A DNA stretch of 64,000 nucleotides from DATHKG01 sp035489435 (GCA_035489435.1 DATHKG010000090.1); one strand, 5' to 3'. Shown: positions 25,359 to 33,549, counted from the stretch's first letter. The notes: a model not told the origin generated them from the sequence alone. Translations and numbers: made by a program.

Positions 25359-26084
25359 TCAGGCATTGAGATAAGCGTTCGGAACATTAGATGGTTTGTA
25401 ATCTATTCCATAAGCGTGTTTCATAAGTTCATTGACAACGGCATAAATATTTTCTTCTTTTCTCTGAAACTGGCGAAGCAGCCCCATCATTGCATAACTG
25501 ATAGGATTCACAGCCGGAATAAAAGTTTCCCATTGATGCCCTTTACCCCAAATAAGGCCTTTTACGGTTGTGAAAAGTTCAGCACCATTTGATAATAGTA
25601 AACGCATCATATCGATGCATTTGTTTCCATTTTGATTTACCGTATGAAAGATAGGAGTGTGGCCACCAAAACCATTTTCATCTTCACCTGCTTTTTCATT
25701 AACCCCTGCACCGTTTTTCAATAACAATTCAGCACAAGCAACATGATTATACTCTGCACAAATATGCAGCAGGGTTGAATCGAATAGCGGGGTGAACGCA
25801 CAGTCTAAATTATACCGTCGGGAAACTACCCCGCTATCAGCTGCTAATTGTTGTGCCAGTGCCTCAGCATTATTTGCCAAAACCGCCAGCAGTGTTTTGT
25901 CTTCAAACTCCAAACCATAATCGATAAATACCTGGATACACTGACTGAATGAAGGTCCCCGGCTGTATTCATTTATCATTTCATAAATAAGCGGCTTACC
26001 ATTATAAACATCATTCGGACTTACCCCCTCATCAAAGCAAGCCCTGATTCCTTCCACAGAATGAATCTCGATTTCACCCACCAT
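25359..26084 (-). CDS. ankyrin repeat protein
   Basis: This is a 241-residue cytoplasmic protein with several ankyrin repeats. Repeat-like blocks are TLLHICAEYNHVACAELLLKNGAGVN and GGHTPIFHTVNQNGN..CIDMMRLLLSNGAEL, with less regular copies towards the N-terminus. Ankyrin repeats mediate protein binding; the partner is unknown. The ATG at 26084 (MVGEIEIHSVEG) is preferred. A TTG 21 bp upstream is also in frame and lies at the edge of the palindromic repeat at 26104. The gene is convergent with DUF1801. Confidence 0.82.
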   Translation of the reverse strand: MVGEIEIHSVEGIRACFDEGVSPNDVYNGKPLIYEMINEYSRGPSFSQCIQVFIDYGLEFEDKTLLAVLANNAEALAQQLAADSGVVSRRYNLDCAFTPLFDSTLLHICAEYNHVACAELLLKNGAGVNEKAGEDENGFGGHTPIFHTVNQNGNKCIDMMRLLLSNGAELFTTVKGLIWGKGHQWETFIPAVNPISYAMMGLLRQFQRKEENIYAVVNELMKHAYGIDYKPSNVPNAYLNA

Positions 26085-26103
26085 TTTATTTAAACCAAAC
26101 GTC

Positions 26104-26300
26104 AAGAGAGATATGAATTATGAGTTATGAATTATGAAACTTAGTTATGAAATAAAGTTTTGAAATACAGTTATGAAACTTAGTTTTGAAATACAGTTAT
26201 GAAATAAAGTTATTAAATAAAGTTATGAATTAACCATTCCCATTTCACATCTCTCCAACTAACCTTTCATAATTCATAACTCATAATTCATATCTCTCTT
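26104..26300. repeat. palindromic MITE-like repeat with 36-bp arms and 13-bp internal tandem array
   Basis: The left arm, 26104-26139 (beginning AAGAGAGATATGAATTATGA), is the exact reverse complement of the right arm, 26265-26300. Between them lie about seven copies of a 13-bp unit of the form AGTTATGAAATAA. Related arms occur at 41055, 43683 and 47399. No transposase or clear target duplication was found. It separates the ankyrin gene from the lacI-type gene, and its right arm encodes the C-terminus and stop codon of the latter. Confidence 0.85.
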
Positions 26301-27393
26301 GATCGCTGCTTTTTCTGATCACCAGTTTCGCAGACAATCTCACCTGCTCGCATTTTTTGTTTGAATTGATATTATCCAGGAGGATCCTGGTTGCAGTTTG
26401 GCCGATCTCCATTAAAGGCTGACGGACATAGGTAATTGGTACACGGAAAAAATCGAAAATCTCAGTTTCATCAAAACCTACTATTGCCAGGGTTTCAGGC
26501 ACTTTAATACCCAGTTCATCAATGTACTTCAGAGCAATAGCTGCAATGCGGTTTGAAGCAAATAATATTGAATCCACCGCAATACCGCGGGACAACAATT
26601 CGTCAACAGCAGCTCTTATTTCTTTTGGATCATTGTTGATTTTTACCTGCTTCAACCAGTTTTTCAAAGGTTTGATTTCAGCCGTTTTCAGTGCCGTCCA
26701 GTAACCTCTTATCCTGTCATTTAGATGCACCATCGATGTGCGGTAAGTTATCATGCCGATTTTCCTGCGCCCGGCATCTACAAGGTGTTGTATTGCATCA
26801 AAAGTAGCTTCATAATTATCCAGCGTCACCTGGTTTGTTTCAATCTCGGGGAAATAACGGTCTACCAACACAAATGGAATTTGTTGTTTTTTCAGTTGAA
26901 TTATCTGTCCTGCCGAATCAGCGGGTGGAAATATGATAAGCCCATCCACCTGGCGGTTAACCAAAGTCTCTATAAGATTTTCACATCTCTCAGGCTTTTC
27001 ATCAGAACTACCAAAGATCACGGTATAACCCTGCCTGTGTGCTTCATCTTCTATGATACGCGCAAGACTGGATGAAAACGGGTTGGAAATATCAGCCACA
27101 ATCAGTCCGATTGTATTTGTTTTATTTGTTTTCAGACTTTTGGCTATCTGGTTGGGCTTATAGTTAAGTTTTAAAGCCATTGCCCGGATTTTTTCGGCCA
27201 CTTCTTTCCGGATCCTACCCTCTTTTTTGTTATTAAGTACATAAGATACCAGGGCTGTTGACACTCCAACCGCTGTAGCAATATCTTTTAACGAAGTCTT
27301 TTTTTTAATCGGCAAGGTCTGTAATTGTATAAAGGTTAATCGATTGTATTTGCTGGTTGCAGGAATTGGGTAGTCAACCAGCCCCGAAAACAT
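26281..27393 (-). CDS. LacI family transcriptional regulator
   Basis: This is a 370-residue regulator. The HTH (SLKDIATAVGVSTALVSYVLNN) begins near residue 34, followed by the hinge (LNYKPNQIAKSLK) and a periplasmic-binding-protein-like effector domain (TIGLIVADISNPFSSSLARI ... IVGFDETEIFDFFRVPITYV). The 33 residues before the HTH are unusual for the family. The next ATG is inside the HTH, so the real start may be a non-ATG codon nearer the HTH. The last residues (ERYEL) and the stop codon come from the palindromic repeat arm. It is divergent from the Rossmann-fragment gene, with a perfect palindrome between them, so autoregulation is likely. Confidence 0.9.
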   Translation of the reverse strand: MFSGLVDYPIPATSKYNRLTFIQLQTLPIKKKTSLKDIATAVGVSTALVSYVLNNKKEGRIRKEVAEKIRAMALKLNYKPNQIAKSLKTNKTNTIGLIVADISNPFSSSLARIIEDEAHRQGYTVIFGSSDEKPERCENLIETLVNRQVDGLIIFPPADSAGQIIQLKKQQIPFVLVDRYFPEIETNQVTLDNYEATFDAIQHLVDAGRRKIGMITYRTSMVHLNDRIRGYWTALKTAEIKPLKNWLKQVKINNDPKEIRAAVDELLSRGIAVDSILFASNRIAAIALKYIDELGIKVPETLAIVGFDETEIFDFFRVPITYVRQPLMEIGQTATRILLDNINSNKKCEQVRLSAKLVIRKSSDQERYEL

Positions 27394-27420
27394 CGACAGT
27401 CTGTAAATTTAATCCTTTTT

Positions 27421-27436
27421 GTTTAATCGATTAAAC
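27421..27436. promoter_or_regulatory. LacI-type operator
   Basis: GTTTAATCGATTAAAC is a perfect 16-bp palindrome with the central CG typical of LacI-family sites. It lies 27 bp from the lacI-type ATG and directly upstream of the -7 box of the divergent gene. Binding here would repress both directions. Related half sites TTAATCGATT (at about 27337, inside the regulator gene) and CTAATCGATT (about 4216, before the GH92 gene) are weaker. Confidence 0.7.
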
Positions 27437-27444
27437 AATTATCG

Positions 27445-27452
27445 TAACTTTG
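27445..27452 (+). promoter_or_regulatory. Bacteroidota-type -7 box (TAACTTTG)
   Basis: TAACTTTG matches the TAnnTTTG consensus of Bacteroidota sigma-ABfr promoters. A TTTTTG stretch ends 23 bp upstream, slightly further than the usual -33 spacing. It would start transcription about 20-30 bp before the gene at 27484. The LacI-type palindrome sits between the two elements. Confidence 0.6.
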
Positions 27453-27483
27453 TGGCGTTGATACACATTAAAAACACGTGAAT

Positions 27484-27780
27484 ATGGAAACGACGATGAA
27501 ATATGTAGGATTAATTGAGTGTGGAAACGCAACTATTCCATCTTTAGCTCAAGATGTGAGCCTTTCTAACGGCTACCAGGTAACGAAGATCCTGGCTAGC
27601 GGTAAAGCAACCAATAATTTAGTCAGGGATCATTATCCCGACGCCGAAATAGTGAATGATAGCAGCTCTATAATAAATGATTCAAACATCGAACTGGTAA
27701 TAATTGCCGGGACAGCCAATGGAGACCTCGGTGTTGTAGCCCAGGCATTAGGCGCAGGTAAACAGGTAAGGGTTCTTTAA
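27484..27780 (+). CDS. short Rossmann-like protein, possible truncated oxidoreductase
   Basis: This is a protein of about 98 residues. It reads as the first half of a dinucleotide-binding fold of the Gfo/Idh/MocA type: MKYVGLIECGNATIPSLAQD at the start, then AEIVNDSSSIINDSNIELVI, and it ends at AQALGAGKQVRVL. Full-size relatives continue at that point with an EKP motif and a catalytic domain, which are missing. The glycine pattern (ECGNATIP) departs from GxGxxG, so NAD binding is doubtful. It is either a fossil or a stand-alone effector-binding protein. The LacI-type promoter lies directly upstream. Confidence 0.5.
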   Translation: METTMKYVGLIECGNATIPSLAQDVSLSNGYQVTKILASGKATNNLVRDHYPDAEIVNDSSSIINDSNIELVIIAGTANGDLGVVAQALGAGKQVRVL

Positions 27781-27865
27781 CATACTCCTGTAATACAATT
27801 CCTGGTCTTCTTTTTTGCCGATGTTGAAATAACATCTATCCAAACTTATGTGATAACGATTCTTG

Positions 27866-27887
27866 CCTGCCATTAGTGCAGGTTTTT
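27866..27887 (+). terminator. weak intrinsic terminator
   Basis: CCTGC and GCAGG form a 5-bp stem around a 7-base loop, followed by TTTTT. It lies 86 bp after the Rossmann-like gene and 31 bp before the MgsA-like gene. It may attenuate read-through between them. The stem is short, so the call is weak. Confidence 0.35.
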
Positions 27888-27917
27888 GTGATTCCACGTA
27901 ACCCTAAAAAAATAAAC

Positions 27918-28376
27918 ATGAACAAACAATTGAACAAAACACCAAAAACAATCGCCATCGTAGTAGATGACGAAAATAGAAACAGACTGATTGAATGGTC
28001 TTATTTTAATAAAGCCTTGTTGCGCCAGCATAATATTGTTGCCAACGACGAGATAGCATTGATACTGACAGGCACGCTAACAGTTCCCGTAACATCATTG
28101 CCCCATGGCACCTTTGGCGGATACCGTCAGCTGGCGACTATGATCGAAAATAAAGAAATTGATTTCCTGATTTGCATGGGTTCAACTGAAAGGGGGAATA
28201 ACTTCCAGACAGGTATCACCGATCTTATATCATTGGCCACTAAACATGATATCATGGTATCATCAAATGCAGCAACAGCAAAGGTAATCCTTGAATCTTT
28301 GGATATGCAGCAGGCTGAACCGGCCTATATTCCAGGCTCGCAATCAGTTCAATACAACTATTCAAATCCAAACTAA
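27918..28376 (+). CDS. methylglyoxal synthase-like protein lacking catalytic residues
   Basis: This is a 152-residue protein with the MgsA fold: TIAIVVDDENRNRLIEW aligns with the IALVAHD start of E. coli MgsA, then ATIENKEID-like and LISLATKHDIMVSSNAATA blocks follow. The catalytic Asp71 of E. coli (GPMGGDQQ) is Tyr here (GTFGGYRQ). The residues aligned with Asp91, His98, Asp99 and Asp101 are Ser, Phe, Gln and Gly. Conversion of dihydroxyacetone phosphate to methylglyoxal is therefore unlikely. It may bind a phosphorylated ligand without catalysis. The ATG at 27918 is chosen by alignment to MgsA. It is followed by a 77-aa ORF after 5 bp. Confidence 0.8.
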   Translation: MNKQLNKTPKTIAIVVDDENRNRLIEWSYFNKALLRQHNIVANDEIALILTGTLTVPVTSLPHGTFGGYRQLATMIENKEIDFLICMGSTERGNNFQTGITDLISLATKHDIMVSSNAATAKVILESLDMQQAEPAYIPGSQSVQYNYSNPN

Positions 28377-28381
28377 AATCT

Positions 28382-28615
28382 ATGAAACTCTTATCTGTAA
28401 ATAACATACGCAGGATGTTTATCAACCTGTTAACTGAAAACGGCAGATCTGCTGAATTGACCAATGCTTATCGTGCAGGAAATTTATCCGAAGATGGAAG
28501 AAGCTATTTCCAGGACACAAACAAAGCGAGCCTTAATGAATTGCAAAAACGCGCCCATACCGGTAATTTTTTAGCCGGTGCACAGGCAGGTTTGAATCCG
28601 GGGTTTTTTAAATGA
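28382..28615 (+). CDS. small conserved-looking protein of unknown function
   Basis: This is a 77-residue protein (MKLLSVNNIRRMFINLLTEN at the N-terminus), polar after the first 20 residues and ending in GAQAGLNPGFFK. No domain is recognised and there is no signal peptide. It begins 5 bp after the MgsA-like gene and is probably translated from the same message. Its size and close spacing suggest a functional link with that gene. Confidence 0.6.
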   Translation: MKLLSVNNIRRMFINLLTENGRSAELTNAYRAGNLSEDGRSYFQDTNKASLNELQKRAHTGNFLAGAQAGLNPGFFK

Positions 28616-28779
28616 TGCTAGCACATTGACTTCAGGATAAAAAGACCTCAGGATAGATAAATGAACACAAGACAAATGAAGTCAGGATAAATGAGGGTCG
28701 ATACAGGAAGTACAGATTTTGCATAACATGGTGATGTTGTAATTTGCTTAAGCGCAGTTAATGGATATAATGCATTGCC

Positions 28780-30204
28780 ATGAAAAAAACAGTAACCGGA
28801 AAAGAACTGATACATATAGGCTACCGCGAAGGAAAAATCCTCGGACTCGCCAAACAATTGATTGCAACTACACTGGCAGGTATGGAAAAAACAAAGATCC
28901 TGCCTTTGTTGAAAAAAGCACTTGCCTATCCTGAACTTTTCCTGGAGGATGAAGCACTAAAGCCACTGGCTGTTGCACTTGTTGAGGAAAAGAATATTCC
29001 AGTAAACGAAAGCATTGCATTATCACAAGACCCCCCAGGTTACCAGGTTTATGGCGGCGACTTCATTGAAGATGGAGCCAAGGACCAGATGGCAATTGCC
29101 ATGCGATTACCTGTAACCGTAGCCGGTGCCCTTATGCCTGATGCGCACCAGGGTTATGGACTTCCTATCGGCGGTGTACTGGCTACAAAAAATGCAATTA
29201 TTCCCTATGGGGTTGGTGTTGACATTGGTTGCCGTATGGCCCTGTCGATATTTGACATTCCTGAAATTCATTTCTTATCGAACGAGTCGAAGTATAAACG
29301 GGAACTGGTTTCACATACAAAGTTTGGTGCTGGCGCAGCTTTTACCGGTAAGAATAAGGCGGATCATGAAGTACTCGACAGTCCTGTTTTTAAACTAATA
29401 CCATTCATCAGGCACTTGCAGGACAAAGCGCACACCCAACTAGGTACTTCCGGCGGCGGTAATCATTTTGTGGAATGGGGGATCATTGAATTTTCAGAGC
29501 GTGACGAAAAACTGGATATTGAAAAAGGCAGATACCTCGCGTTATTATCGCACTCCGGATCTCGTGGGTTTGGTGCCACCATAGCCGGGCACTATACAAA
29601 ACTAGCCAAACAGATCTGTCAATTACCAAAGGAAGCTGCTAACCTCGCTTATCTCGATTTGAAAAGTGAAGAGGGAAATGAATACTGGCTTGCCATGAAC
29701 CTTGCCGGCGATTATGCTTCGGCTTGTCACGAGACTATTCATAACCGGATCACAAAAGCTATTGGTGGCAACCTTATCGTTAAGATTGAGAACCATCATA
29801 ATTTCGCCTGGAAGGAAGTCTGGAACGGTGAAGATGTTTTGGTTCACCGAAAGGGCGCAACACCTGCAGGACAAGGTGTGATGGGTATAATACCTGGTAG
29901 CATGACGGCTCCCGGCTTCCTGGTTCGTGGACGAGGTGAAGAACAATCAATTAATTCAGCATCGCATGGTGCGGGCCGCCAGATGAGCCGTACAAAAGCA
30001 ATTCAGAATATTTCAAGGACCGAAATGAATGCGATCTTAAAGGATCACCAGGTAACACTGATCGGCGCGGGACTTGATGAAGCACCTATGGCCTATAAAG
30101 ATATCAACAAGGTAATGGCAGCTCAAACCCAACTCGTTGATGTGGTTGCAAAGTTTGTTCCCCGGATCGTAAGAATGGCAAATGATGGAAGCCGCGAAGA
30201 TTAA
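28780..30204 (+). CDS. rtcB: RtcB family RNA ligase
   Basis: This is a 474-residue cytoplasmic protein. RtcB joins RNA ends carrying 3'-phosphate or 2',3'-cyclic phosphate to 5'-OH ends, using GTP and manganese. Visible motifs are MPDAHQGYGLPIGGVLATKN (from about residue 119), YGVGVDIGCRM with metal-binding Asp and Cys, GTSGGGNHFVEWG, LSHSGSRGFGA, ENHHNFAW, HRKGATPAGQG, GSM and, near residue 403, SHGAGR, which includes the guanylylated His. All expected metal ligands appear present. The DUF5009 gene starts 28 bp downstream of its stop, or overlaps it if an earlier start is used. No archease gene is nearby. Confidence 0.93.
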   Translation: MKKTVTGKELIHIGYREGKILGLAKQLIATTLAGMEKTKILPLLKKALAYPELFLEDEALKPLAVALVEEKNIPVNESIALSQDPPGYQVYGGDFIEDGAKDQMAIAMRLPVTVAGALMPDAHQGYGLPIGGVLATKNAIIPYGVGVDIGCRMALSIFDIPEIHFLSNESKYKRELVSHTKFGAGAAFTGKNKADHEVLDSPVFKLIPFIRHLQDKAHTQLGTSGGGNHFVEWGIIEFSERDEKLDIEKGRYLALLSHSGSRGFGATIAGHYTKLAKQICQLPKEAANLAYLDLKSEEGNEYWLAMNLAGDYASACHETIHNRITKAIGGNLIVKIENHHNFAWKEVWNGEDVLVHRKGATPAGQGVMGIIPGSMTAPGFLVRGRGEEQSINSASHGAGRQMSRTKAIQNISRTEMNAILKDHQVTLIGAGLDEAPMAYKDINKVMAAQTQLVDVVAKFVPRIVRMANDGSRED

Positions 30205-30232
30205 ATATCTTCAGCCGAGATTAGAACCATTT

Positions 30233-31441
30233 ATGCAAACAACTCCTGTGCCGCGTATTTCTCCTTTAACGCGTATTTCTTCGATAGATATAATTCGTGC
30301 CATTACCATGGTGCTGATGATTTTTGTAAATGATCTCTGGTCATTAAAAGACATTCCTTTATGGCTTGAACATACAAAGGCCGAAGACGATGGTATGGGA
30401 CTGGCAGATGTTGTGTTCCCCGCCTTCCTGGTGATAGTGGGAATGTCTGCTCCATTTTCAGTTGCGGGAAGAAGGGCGAGGGGCGAGGATAATTTCGCGA
30501 TCGTAAAACACATATTGATCCGGTCATTTGCATTGATTGTAATGGGCGTATTCCTGGTGAATGGAGAAACAATTAATGCTGCGGCTACCGGTATTCCCCG
30601 GTGGACCTGGTTTCCCTTGTGTTGTCTTTGTTTTATTCTTATCTGGAATAATTATCCCAGGAGTATGAATAAAAAGCTGCGCCTGACTTTGCAGGTCGGG
30701 GCTTCTGTTATCCTGTTTTTACTGGCCTGGTTCTATCGTGGTGGTGAAGAAGGCAACGATCGCTTTTCTACTTCATGGTGGGGGATCCTTGGGCTGATTG
30801 GTTGGGCTTACTTTGTCAGTTCGCTGGCCTATACTTTTCTGGGTCATAACTTATGGCTTATGACAGGTTGCTGGTTACTATTTATTGGAATCAATACTGC
30901 CGCCCATGCACACCTGCTGCCCGCCGAAGGACCGATCAATCAATTATTTTCTCCTTTTGAAGAAGGTGCAATGCCGGCTTTTGTGACCGGTGGAATAATT
31001 TGTTCAATGCTATTGATAAGGCAAAAAAATGATAATAACCAGTTCCGTTTTATCTGGCTTTTGTTAGTTATCAGTGCTGTGTTATTCGTTGCCGGCTTTG
31101 CTGTTCGCCCGCTAGATGGCATCTCAAAAATAAAAGCTACGCCATCATGGGTACTGATTTGCACTGCCGTTACTTTCTTCACTTTTATATTGATTTACTG
31201 GTTATCAGATATCAGGAAAAAAGAATACTGGTTCAATATTATCAAACCAGCAGGCACAAACACATTAACCTGTTACCTTCTCCCATATTTTGCATACGGC
31301 CTGATGAATGCATTTGCTGTTTCATATCCATCCGTTGTTTCGTATGGATTTATAGGTTTGATAAAATCTTTCGTCTTCGCAATGTTGATCGTAATGGTCG
31401 GAGGTTGGCTCGGCAAAAAGGGAGTACAGGTAAAATTATAG
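30233..31441 (+). CDS. DUF5009 membrane protein, acyltransferase-like
   Basis: This polytopic membrane protein of about 402 residues resembles heparan-alpha-glucosaminide N-acetyltransferase-like proteins. The N-terminal block SIDIIRAITMVLMIFVNDLW is typical, with the Asp-x-x-Arg pattern, followed by WLEHTKAEDDGMGLADVVFP. Some ten hydrophobic segments follow. Members of this group are assumed to transfer acyl groups across the membrane onto sugars, but activity is not shown. The ATG at 30233 is preferred; an earlier in-frame ATG at 30182 would overlap rtcB by 23 bp and cannot be excluded. Confidence 0.8.
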   Translation: MQTTPVPRISPLTRISSIDIIRAITMVLMIFVNDLWSLKDIPLWLEHTKAEDDGMGLADVVFPAFLVIVGMSAPFSVAGRRARGEDNFAIVKHILIRSFALIVMGVFLVNGETINAAATGIPRWTWFPLCCLCFILIWNNYPRSMNKKLRLTLQVGASVILFLLAWFYRGGEEGNDRFSTSWWGILGLIGWAYFVSSLAYTFLGHNLWLMTGCWLLFIGINTAAHAHLLPAEGPINQLFSPFEEGAMPAFVTGGIICSMLLIRQKNDNNQFRFIWLLLVISAVLFVAGFAVRPLDGISKIKATPSWVLICTAVTFFTFILIYWLSDIRKKEYWFNIIKPAGTNTLTCYLLPYFAYGLMNAFAVSYPSVVSYGFIGLIKSFVFAMLIVMVGGWLGKKGVQVKL

Positions 31442-31472
31442 CGTGTAACATATAACACACCATTTATAGGAT

Positions 31473-31961
31473 ATGAAAAATGATCATCAGCTTCTAAACT
31501 TCAAAGCAACCATTTATCGCATTGGAATTAACCTGGTGGTTGATGTTCCTGCAAAGGTGACAAACAAACTTAAAGCCACTAAAGGCCTGATAAAAGTACA
31601 GGGCACCATTAATAGTTTTCCTTTCCATACAACGTTGATGCCGGTAAAAGACAAACCATATATTTTGTATGTAAATACTCCTATGCTAAAAGGAACCGGG
31701 GCAGTTGAAGGGGATGCCGTAAAATTCAGCTTGGAGCAAGACCTGAATCACTATGAACATCACTATCCAATGCCTGCGATACTTGCGCGCAAACTCAAAG
31801 ATGAAAAATTGCTTGATCAGTTCGAACAGTTGACCGAATCGCGTAAAAAAGATATCCTCAAATACCTTAGTTATGTAAAAACAGAGGAGACTTTGCTAAA
31901 GCATATTACAATATTGTTGCAGCGGCTAAGGGCTGGTGAAAAAAATATCCGCATACCATAG
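31473..31961 (+). CDS. DUF1905 / YdeI-like domain protein
   Basis: This is a 162-residue cytoplasmic protein. The first 95 residues match DUF1905, a small beta-barrel (VVDVPAKVTNKLK, INSFPFHTTLMPVKDKPYIL, GAVEGDAVKFSLEQD). The C-terminal part resembles the helical OmdA/YdeI segment (ILARKLKDEKLLDQFEQL, ESRKKDILKYLSYVKTEETL). The family is described as bacteriocin-protection related, but the role is unclear. It lies 31 bp downstream of the DUF5009 gene on the same strand. Confidence 0.82.
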   Translation: MKNDHQLLNFKATIYRIGINLVVDVPAKVTNKLKATKGLIKVQGTINSFPFHTTLMPVKDKPYILYVNTPMLKGTGAVEGDAVKFSLEQDLNHYEHHYPMPAILARKLKDEKLLDQFEQLTESRKKDILKYLSYVKTEETLLKHITILLQRLRAGEKNIRIP

Positions 31962-32017
31962 ACGCTGATTACGCATCAAACAAGCGGGTAAATTTGAGAA
32001 AGCATTAACTCAACCGG

Positions 32018-33010
32018 CTATTGCCTGTAAACTGCCAGCCCGCCACCCAGCATGCCGATCCATTTTCCTCCTGTTTTATCCCTTGCAATTGCAAGTATCT
32101 GGTTATCTGTTCCAGGTATTTGTATCACATGCGAAGCGGTATTGCCAAACAATGAAAGATTCTTACCTCCGACCCAAATCTTATCCTCCTCAAGCAACAA
32201 GGTTTTCAATCCATGAGCATCTTTAGGTTTCGGAATTTCTTCAAACACCCCTCCATTTAAACGCACAACTGCGGAAACTGATGTTCCGGTTAATAATGCA
32301 ATAACAACATTGTTTTTATCAACCGCGATTGAATAGGGATACGTTGATGTATAGCCGGCATCATTTAATTTATAAGCCGTCCAGGTATCCCCTTCAAGTT
32401 TTCTTATACGCCCCTGGAACTGGAAATGATTAAACGCCCCTATCCATAGATTTCCTTGTTGATCGGTAGCCATAGAGTATAATAGGTCGCCGCTTGTTTC
32501 ATCATGTAGTTTCCAGTTTCCTGCATTCTCAATCCTTACCAATCCTTTAGATGTTCCAACCCAGATTCTGTCAAATTTTGAATCATGTGTGATACTCATA
32601 ATTGGATTTTCAGGGAGCGCACTATTGCCGCTCGTGTAAACGTTCCAAACAGACCCACTATAACTTGCCAGGCCCTTGTCTGTGCCAACCCATAGGCTTC
32701 CATTTGGCTGTACAGCGAGTGCCTGTACAAATGACGATGGCAGGGGTGAATTTTCACTCGTGAAAACGGTCCATGCATTATCAATGATTCGTACCAATCC
32801 ATTTGCAGTGCCAATCCATTTCACATTATCCTGGCCAATCACAATGCTGTTAACCTGGTTATCCGGAAGCTTTGAATTTGCAGAGCTATATAATTGCCAT
32901 TCAGGCTTAGGCGGATCCGGCATTTCATCGTTAGCGTGCAGCTTATCTTTCTTACATGATGAACTGAGGAAGATGATCATGACAAGAACTAAAACTATTA
33001 AACGATTCAT
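32018..33010 (-). CDS. lipoprotein with two-component-regulator-type propeller repeats
   Basis: This is a 330-residue protein. The start at 33010 gives a lipoprotein signal (MNRLIVLVLVMIIFLSSSCK). The rest consists of propeller repeats of the Reg_prop type: NVKWIGTANGLVRI, GSLWVGTDKGLASYSGSVWN, DRIWVGTSKGLVRI, GNLWIGAFNHF and GGKWIGMLGGGLAVYRQ. Such repeats usually form the sensor part of hybrid two-component systems; here they stand alone and lack kinase or regulator parts. The protein is probably surface- or periplasm-exposed and binds an unknown ligand. It is a single-gene unit convergent with the DUF1905 gene. Confidence 0.85.
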   Translation of the reverse strand: MNRLIVLVLVMIIFLSSSCKKDKLHANDEMPDPPKPEWQLYSSANSKLPDNQVNSIVIGQDNVKWIGTANGLVRIIDNAWTVFTSENSPLPSSFVQALAVQPNGSLWVGTDKGLASYSGSVWNVYTSGNSALPENPIMSITHDSKFDRIWVGTSKGLVRIENAGNWKLHDETSGDLLYSMATDQQGNLWIGAFNHFQFQGRIRKLEGDTWTAYKLNDAGYTSTYPYSIAVDKNNVVIALLTGTSVSAVVRLNGGVFEEIPKPKDAHGLKTLLLEEDKIWVGGKNLSLFGNTASHVIQIPGTDNQILAIARDKTGGKWIGMLGGGLAVYRQ

Positions 33011-33153
33011 GTTTTTAATTTTTGAACAGACTTGCAAATTGAGGGTATAAACTTTGAGTTGAAAATGCCTGATGAATAAACTGTCAAAAACGAAGCATTG
33101 ACTGTTAAGAAACTTTTGCTAATAACCTGAAATCGGAAGATTGAAATGTTTAA

Positions 33154-33549
33154 GATCAGCGTTGGCAAAAAATTATTACCGTATCCGCAATTCTCTCCAT
33201 GATCATCTGTTGCCTTGGTCTTTTTGGATTGGCACATATATCTGCTCATCAAAGACAAAAAGAGATTGGCATAAGAAAGGTTCTCGGCGCTACTGCATTG
33301 CAGCTGGTCGCCCTGGTTTCATCACGTTTCCTTAAACTTGTTGTTATCGCTTTTGTGGTGGCTGTACCATTAGCCTGGCTCACGATGAACAAATGGCTGG
33401 AAAATTTTGCGTATCGTATAGATATCGGGGCAGGCATATTATTATTAGCTGCTATTGCTGCCGGACTAATGGCATTGCTTGCGATCGGTATGCAATCTGT
33501 AAAAGCTGCTCTTTCGAATCCGGTCGAGGCCATTCGTAGTGAAGCTTAA
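33154..33549 (+). pseudogene. C-terminal fossil of a FtsX-type ABC permease
   Basis: From DQRWQKIITVSAILSMIICC through GLFGLAHISAHQRQKEIGIR to ALSNPVEAIRSEA, this is the last membrane domain of a MacB/FtsX-type permease. A stop codon precedes DQRWQKII in frame, and everything before it is absent. An internal ATG at 33199 would give 116 residues, but no independent function is expected for this part. It is the second such fossil in the window, and its sequence differs from the one at 15.3 kb. Confidence 0.82.

Noticed and set aside
32833..33050. Plus-strand frame opposite the propeller lipoprotein start
   Set aside because: It is antisense to a clear lipoprotein signal and has no domain.
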